Under the pieces are notes generated by a model, which saw nothing but the letters and a program-made list of their open reading frames with translations, did not search any database and was not told the DNA's origin. A program made the translations under genes and the position numbers. A stretch of DNA of 64,000 bases from Marsupella aquatica (taxonomy: Eukaryota; Marchantiophyta): contig OZ316891.1 of assembly GCA_973895155.1 (NCBI GenBank), positions 6,696,001 through 6,760,000 on the forward strand, read 5' to 3'. Positions 23,801-36,175 of the stretch are shown one piece after another. Each line of letters opens with the position of its first letter. Within the stretch, counting starts at the first letter, position 1.

Positions 23801-24254
23801 TTAGAACAATTTATTCTAGTGGCTGAGGAGTCGAGAATTGGCTTTAGAGTGAATGGAAATTTGGAGAATTCTGCACTCGGAGTGATGAATTGGGATATGG
23901 TAGAAGAAGTGGAAGAATTTGCAATCATACAATTTCAACATTCGTGGAGCTGTTGAATGAGCAGGCTGGGTACAGCAATCAGTCGAGTGCAAAGTCAACT
24001 GGGGTTGAGAAAGAACAGGACTGGGATTCTGGGAAGGTAGACCAAACAGAGGAGTAGGGGAGGAGCTACTCTGTAGACGAGGGGGCCAGAAGATGGCACT
24101 AAAAGCTGTCCTTTTGTGCTCAGCATCAGTCTAATTCGTCAGCACAGCTCAAGCAGCATCGTTGCCTCCATCTCCTTTGTTTTGTGTCTCTGTCTTCGTT
24201 GCAAAGCCACGGTTGTTGGCATCTTCTCGGAATTGGACACATCTCCAGCGACTC
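20856..24254. other. intergenic region
   Basis: This is AT-rich DNA with an inverted-repeat pair (21450-21475 and 21945-21970) and low-complexity stretches near 22400-22800. The ORFs are short and unrecognised; no gene is supported. Confidence 0.5.
21450..21970. mobile_element. possible non-autonomous element with 26-bp inverted repeats
   Basis: The 26 bases at 21450-21475 (ATGGTATTTCTATCATGATG...) are the exact reverse complement of 21945-21970, leaving a 521-bp span. No transposase and no clear target duplication were found. It could be a MITE or a chance old inversion. Confidence 0.45.
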
Positions 24255-24420
24255 AGAAGTGGTGAAGAGCTTGGTTTCTTGATTGGGGCTTGTTGTGAAG
24301 GAAGCATTGCTGCTGCTGGAGAAACTGCAAGGGAGAGATCTGCTGTTGCTTTTCTGCAGTGATTGAAGCGAGGAGCAGCTGGAAGGAACGACTGCTACTC
24401 TCTCAGGTCCGACCAAGACG

Positions 24421-27030
24421 ATGGTGGTAGTGGAGCAGATGGACCCAGTTCAGCAGCGGCTGATGTTCGACGATGAGTGAGAATTCGCACTCTGTTGTAA
24501 TGGGATTTGATCGGGAACTCTCAATCTTTGTCAGTGCAGAGGGAGAGTTAAAGAGAGGGAGCGGAGGGCGAGGCCGGTAGAGAGAGGGAGTAAGGGAGAA
24601 GTGCAACGTGGCTGTAAGCCGATGAAATTGAGTGACAGTTTAACAAATATGGAGAGTGAGTGACAACTTAACAAATATGGAGATCATTGAATTTGTGGGC
24701 GGTGTTATGCTCTGTCTCTGGCAAACAGTTGCGTAACTCTGCACTGCAAATCCTGATCAGTTTCAGCTAGGAATTTAACTTCGTTTGCGGCAGGCGTGTT
24801 GGCCAAAGATGTGAAGAGGGGGATTTACAGAGGAAAAGGAGAAGGAGAGGGATTAAATGGATGAATTAATCTAATGCAAAGAGTTTCCAACGTCTATCAA
24901 AGGGAATAGATGAATTAATCAAATTCAAAGATTTCCAAACGTCTGTCAATGCAAGACAGATCAGGCTGCCGGATAAAGTCTAAGTCGATCGTGCTCCAGC
25001 ATTTGCGCTGACCTACCGATTTCCAATCAGAATGGGAAAGAAATGGGGAAATTGTTTCATGTTGTCCGTTGAAGAGGTGCTTGAGTTCTTTCTGGTCCGT
25101 CCGTAGCCCGCCCCAGAAACTACTGTAGAAAATGAAGTGTTCCTTGTCATTCAGTATCTGTTCATCACAATGTGCAGGTGCATCCTCGTGGACGAGAAGG
25201 ACAATGTGGTCGGCCACGATTCAAAGTACAATTGTGAGGCTCTGTCTATCTCCCTTTTGTCGAGGGCTTTGGATTCTTTAGTCCGTTGGGGACCGTCTGT
25301 TTCCTGCTGCTCCAGTACTCGATTATTGACTTCTTGCTTAGCAAATAAGGAAAGATGGTGCTCTCCGTGCATTTAGAGAGTTGTCGGCTCTCAATTCTAG
25401 GGTCGATCTGAAGGCTCGAGATTCTTGGTCGTAGGAGGAGTTAGATCCACAGTCTAGCATTTTTCTTGGGAGCCCTCAAAATTATTCTCTTCAGGCGTCA
25501 AAGAATATTTTGCTCCAGGGAAAAGATTTGAAAGAGATTGAAGAAGTGGGAACTCTCACTCCGCGGTCACGGCAACATTTTCAATGTCAGGTCATCTCAT
25601 GGAGAAAATCGAGGCAGAGAATTTACTGCATCGTGCCTTCAGCGTTTTCCTGTTCAACTCGAAGAACGAGCTTCTGCTCCAGGTAAGCAGTTGCCCTCCA
25701 GATCACTGGTGAAAGTGTTCATACTTCACATGTTGTCAATTTGAAAGTATATTTAGGAGGAATCCCGCGGTAGTTCCTTTCAAGGGGATCTTTATTCTTA
25801 AACTGAGAATACAGAGCTGCAAAAGTTTCTCGTTGTGATATTTACAAACATTCCATACAATCCTGGACAGCCACCCTTGCAGGGACAGGGGACTCTTAAA
25901 GAAGACTAGAAAATGTGGGTATTGAAATGTAAACAAGAAAGCATGCGAATTACGGTTACACTTTCGCATTTTGAAGCTTTTTCGAGTGAAAAATGTGGTT
26001 AGTGATGGCGCTAAGTAGGACTGGAAACTGCCTGAAGTTACTGTCATTGGATGCTTACATGGTTGGCAAGAATTGATAACTCTTTACTTGTGAACTTACA
26101 AGAATTTCTTTGTGTGCTAGTTGGGACTCAAAAACAGTTTTATCATGCGTAATTACATCACTTCTATGTTTGTTTTTTGAAGAAACGTTCTGCCACGAAG
26201 GTGACGTTCCCTTTGGTTTGGACCAACACCTGTTGTAGCCATCCCCTGTATCGGGAGAGTGAGATGATCAGAGAAAACCATTTAGGTGAGCTTAAACATT
26301 GTTTTCTTTGAAAGGCTCTGCAAATCGGGTGGTGAATTAGTGGCATCACATGATGCTGTTGTAAGGTGCTGAAATTTCTCTTCTTGGAAGACTTTGTGCT
26401 CATGGTTCATGGACCCTGGGCCATTGCTGAGCTAAATCTTGGAACTGGACGACTACAGGTGTCAGGAATGCTGCTCAGAGAAAACTCTTCGATGAACTTG
26501 GTATTGAGGCTAGTGATGCACCCGTTGATAACTTCACATGTTTGGGCCGCATTTTGTACAAGGCTGCCTCAAATGGAAAGTGGGGAGAACATGAAGGTAC
26601 GTCTTCGCCTTTGTTCGTGCTCTATCAGTTATTGCATGACCCCATTAGCAAGTGTCCGGAAACGTTTGGAATGAGATCCCATGGTCTGAAGGAGAGGTTG
26701 TATAGAATGTCTCGCAATATTTCATGCCAAAAAGTTTGACTAACATTGCCATTGATTGAACGTGTTTGGGTTGCAGTAGACTACCTAATCTTCATGAAGA
26801 GAGATGTAACGGTGAAGCCAAACCCAGAAGAAGTTGCCGACACCATGTATGTTACCAGAGAACAGTTGAAGGAACTTGTGAAGAAAGCCAAGGCTGGTGA
26901 AGACGGAGTCACACTTTCTCCCTGGTTCCAACTTGTAGTTGAGAATTTCCTCTATGACTGGTGGAAAAAGTTGGAGGAGGGAACTTTGTTGGAGGTTGCA
27001 GACATGGAGACTATCCACAAGTTGACTTAG
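24421..27030 (+). CDS. IDI1: isopentenyl-diphosphate delta-isomerase (type I), complete, six exons
   Basis: Exons are 24421-24476, 25178-25233, 25591-25682, 26183-26285, 26459-26596 and 26777-27030. They are GT-AG throughout and in phase, giving 232 aa. The enzyme interconverts IPP and DMAPP, the building blocks of all isoprenoids. The NUDIX-fold signature is intact: MDPVQQRLMF, VGHDSKYNCHLMEKIEAENL, HRAFSVFLFN, VTFPLVWTNTCCSHP (catalytic cysteine, residue 85 or 86), NAAQRKLFDELGI, GRILYKA and WGEHE (catalytic and metal-binding glutamates, residues 144-148). An in-frame TGA at 24364 precedes the first ATG, so this transcript model has no transit peptide and predicts a cytosolic or peroxisomal form. 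Family members often end in HKL, a PTS1-like signal; here it ends HKLT. A truncated 5' copy lies about 11 kb upstream. Confidence 0.95.
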
Positions 27031-30000
27031 TTCAACTTTCAGTGAAGGAAAGGAAAAACTGAAAGGACACTGTCTGCCGGATTCAAATGTAGCTGCCAAG
27101 TCAGGCAACATTTGAATATGAATGTTTTAGTTTGTCTGCACCCTCTTTTGGACAAAAGCTGAGTTCTGTTGAGCCAGGATCTCCATGGTGAAAGTTGATA
27201 CTCTGAGACGCCGATGCTCTCAGAAGTCTTCTCACAAGTTGACAGAACTCTTTAACGAGAGGAGCATGTCTGCCTTTATTTGCATAAAAACGAAAAAATT
27301 AAATGCCTTCGGTTTAGAAGGAGCATTTCGGTCAGTAATATTGCGTGATTGAGGCTGCAGGTGTTTGAATGCCAGGGGCTATATGGTGCGGTTGGGCATC
27401 TTTGATCTTTGCATCTACCATCACTAGGTATTGCAAATGAGATAAGTGAACATCTGTATATATTCGACTGAACCTTGAGGAATGTCTCATTTACAATGCT
27501 AACAGTTTCAGCTCTTAAATATAGAAATTCCCGAGTACAATCCAGGCTTGCATGTGTCATATAATTGTTAACTGGTAATTAGGTGACATCTTGCCTTCTC
27601 GTCCAACACTTCGAGATTTCTTAAACGCTTCCTTATATCTGCACGATCGAACTTCTCTCCAGCAAGAGGCTCAACAACTTTGGCTTCTACACGTCTCACT
27701 ATGCCGATTGGTTTGACCCTAGGTGCTTGGCCAGCTGTATGAGTTGCCTATACAGCATCAAGCCACCACTACCTCAGCTTTCCCCTTGGAAATCCCCAAA
27801 TCGTTGAAGCTTTTTTGCTGGGTCTAGTTTAAATGAAATCGATTTAAAGAAAATTCATCAACCACATTGGCTTTACATCGGGAATAAAAGGACCATCATA
27901 ATTGACGTTGTGAATGAAGTAAGTGGAGACCTCCCTTGCTCATTGCATTCTTTCGTCCTTGTCTCTGAGCTTGCAAGTTTGAGCTAAACTAAGTTATGTT
28001 CGTAATTATGGTATTAATGTATTAATTCCCGAAAAGAAAGTTGTATTCCCGATCGAAGTATTTTTGCCGGAAGCAGCTCAAATGGCTGAGGTTGAATTGA
28101 AACGTGCACTTGAACTCTCTATCCCTCGTTATCCCTTTGACTTGAATGCCCATGAGTGGCTTTGTTTTTAATGAAAACGGGAAGTGCACCAAATGAAACA
28201 CATGAGTTACTTTAGGCTCGCAAATAGTGTTCCTCATATGGACGATCTTCCCCTAGGTCAGCCCTGGCTACCTGTTTCCTTAAACCCTAGACCCTTTCCC
28301 ACTGTCCCTCCCTAATTAAATCATTACATGTCTTCAGTCCTCTCCTGACATTTCTGAAGCCTCAACAGACACCTGGACATTCCCTCGATCAGGGCCGGGC
28401 GTGTCATCACACCCACCTTTATCTTATAAAAGGTAACCAAAAAAGTTGAACTGCCACCAATGTCCTGTAAAGCCACCCTTGAATTCCAAAACGTTTCGTT
28501 TCTTTTCACTGGAAAATTAATGATCAGTTCATTTTACATTGAAAAATATTCACAAAGGTAAATTTCGCAATTTTGGGTTTGGTGTTACAAAAACCTACTA
28601 ACAACAGATCAAGACAAGCTCAGCTAGAACTGTGGAAGTCTGAATCTAATTATCCATGTATCATTGAGAAGAAGAGGACTCTTACTCACTCCAAAGATCG
28701 ATCTTCACAAACAATAACTTTATTAATGACTCAGTCAGAGGAGCACTTCGCAAATGGGAACTGATGTACGTCACTCTTCCTTTATACACCGTATCTAGAT
28801 CGACGCTATATATCTATCATCTCATTATGGGTGCAATAGGGGTCTGGAGTCCAACCTTATTCATACTTTTCACCATGCATGCATTCGGAGTCTGAATCTA
28901 AGGATACTCTAGGTGTATTTCAGTTTGAGATTTGAGGAGAGAACCAGAAGAATGTCAAAACCTCTCCTCATGAAACGTACACTTGCGTTGAGATGTATTT
29001 AAGTTGCTCAAAGCTGAATGGTATGCATCGAAGGAGAAACTGGTCAATGCGTAGACGGGAGCGTAGACGACAGTGCTGCCATCTAACGACCCTAATGCGA
29101 CCTCTCTAGCTGTCAGTGCTGCCAAAACCTTCTGTTTCAATAAGAGACTTGAATCGTTGTGCCTAGCGTTGAATTTTGCAAGGTCGATCCGTAGCATACC
29201 AATTTGGAAACAATATATAGCTTGTCGACAAGAGCTACCAGGTCCACTTACATCTGGCATCTTTGAAGTCCAACGTGAATGCAAGCATGCAACTCAGGAA
29301 CCGTTCTGCATATCGAAAACATATATGCCTGCCCGGGATGCCAAAGTTGCCCATCATGTGCAGTTTCCGTCTTGCCAAGAACACTTTATATATTCCACAA
29401 TCCGAATACTGAATGACTGATTGAAGGAAATTCAATCCGTCTCCACCCATCCTTGGCTGGATGATAAACGTAAAAAAACATTACTGACAATACCCTCAAG
29501 CTTTTGGACTTGTTGATTACCATATTGAACCTCTAGAGGAAAATATCCATCTTAAACAAAAAGTACGTTCTTCTCGAATTGGTGCCACTTTCTGATGTTC
29601 TCAGAGAGCAATCATGGGCCCTACAGGAGACAAGCCAATCTCAGGCTCAACAGAAGCATGGCCTTAGGGGACAATTACTCAATGATAGAGATGGAAGGAT
29701 TTGCTGTGACAATATAGCGTAATTATGTGGCTACAGGCTTACATCCAAGAAATAGAATGTGTGATAAGGCACAATTTATGTGTAGATGTGTAAATTACTC
29801 CAGGGCCCAATTTAATAAGAGTAAACTCTAAATATGCATGTTTACTTACAAACCAAAAATTATAAAGAGTCATTTGATTTTAAATTTATTTTAGATATCT
29901 TGCTCTATATATGAAAAATCTGAAAAATTCCAATGCTAGATAGCCTTGCAAAATCTAGAATTCATGTTTTTCTTAATGTATATATCCTAGGTTAGAGAAA

Positions 30001-32789
30001 ATAGATTATAATTATTAATATGCTAAAACAGACTATTTGGTTTTGTGATAAACAAATACCTCTATTTGTGTTTGCTTCATTTTTGGTGTAACCTTTGCCA
30101 CCCCCATGCTATCAAAACACACTGTAAAAATAACAAACTGTTAAGGAAGTGACAAGTAAAATTTCACTCATAATTATTTTTATTACTTAGTATTTTCAGA
30201 AAATAAAAGAAACCATTGGAAAATAGAATTTTATGCTATAACAAAATTTGAGGACCCCATATATCAGTGTTACAAGTAACTACCTAGCAAAAGCTTCTAT
30301 CTCCATAGATGACACTATGGAACAAAGAAATTCATACCAACAAGCAATTTAATTAATTTGAGAATGATTCAATTTGCATGAAAGCTACATCCATCCTAGA
30401 GGGCGATTTTGGAATTGGCGTTTGCACAAAATCTGAATTGCTACTCCTGTTGCTGTAGATTGGTGGTAAAGACATTGACACACACTAAATAGAATTATTT
30501 TGCAGGCCAGTGCTGCAGTTTTCCACTTTGATTGCAGTTTTACATCTCGTGGCTCTCGTGAGATTTTCATCACTTTTATCGCCTCTTGTGTTGACCAATG
30601 CTTGCTTAATTTCCATTCTGCCAAACCATCAACATCTGCAGTTACCCTTTGTATCGCATGCTTAAGCCCCGGCTTAAGCTTGTGCTTAAGTCATCCATGT
30701 CCGTATGTAAGCATTACATTCAATAATCTCATGAAAAAATTGTATCACGAGTCCTTCCACTTATGTAATAATACATATTAGAATCTGACATCTGCAACCC
30801 TTTGTATTGCATGCAAGTCATCCACGAACTTAAACATTATATTCAATTTTCTCATGAAAAGATTGCATCACAAGCCCTCCCACTTGTGTATATACATATT
30901 AGAATCTGACTTTTACACCCTAAACAAAAGTTAGAATGAAGGGGTTCACAAACTAAATTTTTGTACAACATTGAACTACACTATGAGTATTTTTCCCAGT
31001 ATTTTTTCAGATAAATAATTTATTCATTTAGTTACTCAATAACTCGTGGTGGCACACTTAGTTATTAGTTAAGCATCATTGACATTTTGGAATATAAAAC
31101 ACTTCCATCTTTCCACAAGGCAAAATGGGGAGCCCAGTAACACTTACTTTTTGATGAAGACATAATGTTTGGATGTTACAAGGGGTATTCAATAGCATAT
31201 TTGATAATCATTACATCAAAATTAAAGGACCCCAAGGTGTTTAGTTTCATCCTTTGCTAGCTGGCTGCTAATATATGTGTAAATTAGTTCGTGGACCTCT
31301 ATCTGTTTTTATTTGATTGAGATTTAAAAGTAGTGAGATATGTGATTTACATGGGCACAAGAAGATTGAGTTGAACAACAATCAATTCATTATTATCTGA
31401 AGTTCCTGCCTGGTCCAGGTCCTTGCTCTGACTTGCATTTGTTGCAAATAGTGATGATCGAGGGACAACAGAAGTACCGGCCCGCTTGGTCAATTGACAC
31501 AAGGGAAGATGTCAATAGGTGTGCACGTTGCCATCTGCTCAGTGGTGGTCCTCATCTCAACAATGACAGTATTCCCATCTCAGCGAATTGTATTTTCATT
31601 GTACAAAAATGATTAAGTTTGGAGCATTGGATCCATAATTTCTCAGAACTCACATAGCTCTCCTAGTTGGTGTGCTCAGGTGCGAGACCTTCCTATTGAA
31701 ACCATGAAATCGGGAAGTCACTAATGCTGATGCTGATGTTCACTAGTACTCAATTAGTTGCAGAGCTTGCAGAGAGAGATTTGCTTACTCAATGAATATA
31801 TTGAACCACAATTCAGAACGAGGGTGAGCAGTCGGTTACTCGGGCAACAAGATTTAATTACAAAATTGAACCACAATTCACAAAAAGGGTGGGCACTTGG
31901 TTACTCAAGGTAAATAAAACGGAGGGTGAACCTATTACTAATTGAACAGTCAGTTACTCAGGGTAAATAAAACGGTTATTTTTGAAACATTTTTACATCA
32001 AGGTTTATGGCATGGCGTCTTCAATTTTACCAAAATTCTGTTGCAAACAAGAATGTTGAAGTAATTTTATTTTGTAAACCAATTCGTACCTATTTGCAGC
32101 GTATCATGATGACGTGACACGCTGTGGAGTCTCAGATTTTGGAAGGGACCCCTAGTGGGGTCTGTAATTAATAAATATATTAAACTAGCTGGTGAGTCTA
32201 GCCTGCAGCCAAGTAGAATACATCAAAAATTCAGAATAATTGGAGGCTAAGTCCCGGGCTAAGTAAGCTGTGAATTCATTGGTCAGGTTCAGTTGGTTAA
32301 GTTCAGTAGGTGGTGATCAGTATACAGATTGAAGTTTTCTCTTGGCAGCGTCCTTTCATTTTAGATATTATCGATGATATACTAATCGTTGAGACCAGCC
32401 ATGTCTGTCCCTCTCACAATCTCCTCTTCTCACTATGTGACAGCCAGTGGGGATCCCAACCCTAATTCATGACCCACTAAGAAGGCGCAAATGCCCAATC
32501 CAAATCAAATCGCAACCCTGATGTGACAGGGCGCTGGTTAGCTGCAAGAGCCTGCCACGTTAGCCATCCCTGATTTCCAAATTAATAGTAACTTTCTCAT
32601 CCCTGATTTCCAAATTAATAGTAACTTCCTCGTCCCTGGTTTCCAAATAGTAACTTTTTCATGGTTTGGATACATCGAAAATCATTTGGAAAACGTGGTA
32701 AAGAGCATACAGGCTGCCCAGCTGTTGGTTTAGTTTGGTGGTGGAGGTTCCGTGAGTGGCAAGTGATCCTGAAATCTCTTCTCTCTCCC
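27031..32789. other. 5.8-kb intergenic region
   Basis: This is mostly AT-rich DNA with local duplications: about 30643-30787 versus 30797-30910; 31800-31980 with repeated GGTTACTC and GGTAAATAAAACGG; 32567-32660 with three copies of TTTCCAAAT(TA)ATAGTAACTT text. Overlapping ORFs on both strands at 28955-29420 (about 110 codons each) have no recognised motif. No gene can be supported. Confidence 0.45.
32567..32660. repeat. short tandem repeat, ~37-bp period
   Basis: Three successive units carry (A/G)TCCCTG(A/G)TTTCCAAAT and AGTAACTT. Confidence 0.7.
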
Positions 32790-32797
32790 TATATAAG
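32790..32797 (+). promoter_or_regulatory. TATA box candidate for the homeodomain gene
   Basis: TATATAAG, inside CCCTATATAAGCCCC, lies 223 bp before the proposed ATG (33013) on the same strand. It is a close match to the plant TATA consensus flanked by GC. Confidence 0.5.
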
Positions 32798-33012
32798 CCC
32801 CTCATTCTGGAAAGGTTTGTAATCAGCCAAGCTGCTGCCTCCGCGCCGAAGCTTGCAACGTTGGGAGGTTCTACAAAGCTTGTTGGAGAGAGATAGATTT
32901 TCTTTCCTTCTTCAAACTGGTGAGAGAATCGATGCATGCATCTAACTCTGATAATCACAGCTTGTTGCAAGCTGCGCAATCTATCCAGTTCTTCTTGACT
33001 TAAGTGCATTCC

Positions 33013-36000
33013 ATGCATACACGAGTTCCGGAGATGAAGCCCCTGAGTGGTTTCCTGAATTCAAGAAGTCTCCACCCCGCCTGTCAAAGGCTGCTGAGAC
33101 TATGGACAGCATCTCCCACTCCTTCAGAGTGTGACATCCAAAAACGGGTCCAAAAATTGCTCAAGAGGTCGAGAGAGGTGACGAAGTTGGCTAGGCTGCG
33201 GATCTCAAGGAGCCAACAGATGAAGGCACCAGTCGGATCTCCAAAGCGTGGGTTCTCGATGGAAGGAGCAGATTCCCAGCAGAACAGGAGATCAAGGAAG
33301 CACCTGATGCTGAAGGTAAACGAGGGCACCTCGAAGGGAACGGGAGTGGAGAAAAACAAGGGTCCTGCAATTGCAGTGGACACTGTTGATTGGGCTACTG
33401 CAGCCACGATATCTAGGGTGAGCAATGAGTGCAACCAGATGATAGCGAGATACATTGCTGGGAACGAACACTTTGGCGAGATGGAGGAGGATGGATCTCT
33501 GTCCCTCATGGTGTCTGAAGTATGGGAGGGCCTCCAAACCTTGAAGGTGATCTGCTGTCTAAAACCACTTTCCAACCCATAACTTTTCTCCGGCCTAGCT
33601 ATATAGTCTGAAGCGTGCCAGTACGTACTTGCAAGAACTTTGCAGGATACTTTAAATGTACGATCCATGCAGTCTCCGTTCCAGTCCATCCACTCAAGAG
33701 ATATATCTGTTGTTATGCACAGCTTTGCATGCCAGTTATGCATTAATTAAACGTACAAAAGCTTCACTCAAGCCTATTCGATTTCTGATGATCTTGAAAT
33801 CTTTTTGAATGCAGGAAAAGAAAGTTAAGGTTACGTTGGAGATCGTCCAACAGGTCAGAACGTTATCCCTTTTCCGTTTCCATTCCTCCCAAAGAGATAC
33901 TCAAATAAACTCATCCCTTATCTCCTATCTGCTTCTTGAGGGAAATTCACAGTCTCAGGCCCAAGTTTCCCAAACGAAGAGTTTCTGGGCCCTGCCAGAA
34001 ACAAACAACTTTGTTTTTTGCACTATTAATTAATTAGATTAAGAAGGTGCTTTGTTTGTGTGAGTTTGTTTAATGTCTAGTTGTCTATCGTTTTGTGATA
34101 GTTTAATTGAGTAGATTGAAGAAATCCTAAACTATCGAGATAAGGCCGGCCTGGACAGATATAGATGGGGGGCGTATGAGCTAATTCTTTTTAGGTGATC
34201 GATCATTTTGTTGTTATTACGTGATATTTGGTTTAACCTAGCTGTCATTTACTTCTTCTAGCTTGCTAGCAGACATGACCACACTAAACATGGCCTTTGG
34301 GGACCAAACTCAGTTGGTACTCGATCAGTTGTTCCTATCTCGCACCGATTTGTGTTCAAATTACCACTAGATCTGGCCTTCTAATACGTAAACTTGCTTA
34401 TGCCTCTGGCCGGCTCCATCACCGCTCTCAACACAAATTTTATCATTTATTCATTAATGAGTCTTTCTAAGAGCAGGCGTCCCGTTGGGCTTTATCATGA
34501 ATTGACAGTTTCATCGAATCTCGAAAACCAGTTCCCCTATGCTGACTATATATATATCTAGCTACTTAAGCTAGGACAACAGATCACTCTAAACTTACAC
34601 AATCGATCTCTTAATTTCACCAGGCAACTTTGTTCCTAACTTTGTGACACTGGAGAAGAGACCAATATCCTGGCCCGGCCCCCACTGTGTTAATTAAGTA
34701 CCTTGACGGACCATATTAGGATAGTGCCTTGAATATTTTCCCACTCCTCTACTTTAGTCAACTTGAGGAGGCTATGCATTCCCAATTAAGAGTTGGCGAT
34801 GCTCTAAGTTTCCCTGCCCAGAGATACTACCTTTTAATGGTTTATTTGCTAATGTCAGGCTTAATTTTCAAACGTACGTACACTAATGCATATATTTTTC
34901 TCACAGATGGCTTGCAGATGGATGTACCAGTACATAGGGGCAAAAGATAAAAAGCTGATAGCTCATCCCCCATGCGTCAAGAAGATACCCAGGTACATTT
35001 GATTTTGAAAGATTTTGGTCCTAAATTAAATATTTAATTATAAAGACAAGAAGATGTGATAGATTACTTACATACAAGGGTAATTGGGGGTCACTTCCGA
35101 TACGTACTAACAAATGATCTCGTAGTACAGTAATTGGCGGGCTGAACAGGAAAAATTACAGAAAACCTACAGCAAGGACAACATCAAAACATATTACCCA
35201 TCCAAAAAGGACTTCACTACCATAGGAGCTCCATGGGGACTTGACGCTCACCGGGTATGAGCGGGGGTATGAGTTTATTGTTACTAACTAACGTTGTTTA
35301 GGATTTCAGGTTAAAGTTTTTAACTAGAATATATCAAGTTTGTAGAGTCAATAATTATGCCTTTAATTTGAGTTCGACTTGAACACGTCTTTCTTGGCTG
35401 GCTTTCGATCAATTTGCATAATTTTGTTCAGGTCGAAACTATTTTCGTGAATGAGCGGAAAAGAGTTCTTAAGAAAAATCCCGAGGCTAGGGAAAGACTG
35501 AAGAGCCACTTCTCTCGGGATATCAGTAATACACTCAGGTTTGCTCTTTAAAGTTTTCTTGCAAACGAAAGCAATATTTGTGGAAAAGACTTTTTTAATT
35601 TGATGTCTCTCTAATCTAGTTTACTTGGCAAATTTGAAGATAGAATATCTGCATGGCTCTAACACCTGGTTTAGTAATCGTGATACCCGCCAAGACATTA
35701 GTGATAAAAATAAAATAAAAGTAAACGTGACTGATCTGATTTGTTATAGAGCTTGGCAAAGTCTCCACCCAGGAAGACGACTTCCATTGGCAGCTGAGAG
35801 GCAGAAGCTGGTTTCAACCACGGGCTTGACAGAAAAACAGGTAAAAGTACTGCGCCGTTGGCCTCATTAATTCCGTCAGCTAGGCCCTAATGAGGCAAAT
35901 TTCGATAACGTCCACAATTGCAGCATGGCTGAAATATTTCATGGCGTGCCTCAGGAATTGGATTTTTCGATCAGCCGTTTTTCTGTTACTCCATATATCT

Positions 36001-36175
36001 TGCTTTCTGTACCACGTTAGTTCCTAATATCGATCTCAGGAACGTTAATTAATTCACTTAAGATCGACCAGTTGAGTGTATGTTCGTATCTTGAATTATT
36101 TTTCAGATTGAGTACTGGTTTAATAACCATGGAAGGGATCGCTCGAAGAAAGCAACAAATCGAACTAGCCCCTGA
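33013..36175 (+). CDS. atypical homeodomain-like protein, seven exons
   Basis: Exons are 33013-33546, 33815-33853, 34907-34992, 35131-35254, 35432-35538, 35750-35840 and 36107-36175. They are all GT-AG and in phase, giving 349 aa. Seven consistent junctions argue for a real gene. Residues 1-178 (exon 1) are basic and low in recognisable structure. The C-terminus (about 282-341) fits a homeodomain: helix 1 near TLRAW, then TGLTEKQIEYWFNN as helix 3. The LRAW-to-WF distance is 37 residues, as in TALE (BELL) homeodomains, not the usual 34. The invariant W, F and N are present (W331, F332, N334), but the usual arginine two residues after N is G336. No KNOX, ELK or BELL accessory domain is seen. 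It is probably a nuclear DNA-binding protein; the class is uncertain. The ATG at 33034 is an alternative start, and extra 5' exons are possible. Confidence 0.6.
34298..34372 (+). repeat. possible tRNA-derived SINE relic in intron 2
   Basis: GGGGACCAAACTCAGTTGGTAC resembles a tRNA 5' half with an A box (near 34308-34322). TGTGTTCAAATTA (near 34351) resembles a B box. No acceptor-stem pairing is convincing, so it is not a functional tRNA. Confidence 0.35.

Noticed and set aside
24162-24362. Transit-peptide-like frame before the IPP isomerase start
   Set aside because: It begins with TTG, is in a different frame from the isomerase ATG, and the isomerase frame has a TGA at 24364.
28955-29420. 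Overlapping ORFs of about 110 codons on both strands
   Set aside because: Neither shows a motif or exon structure; coding strand cannot be chosen.
33084-33743. 219-codon minus-strand ORF
   Set aside because: Lies antisense over exon 1 of the seven-exon homeodomain gene; no motif and no splice support.
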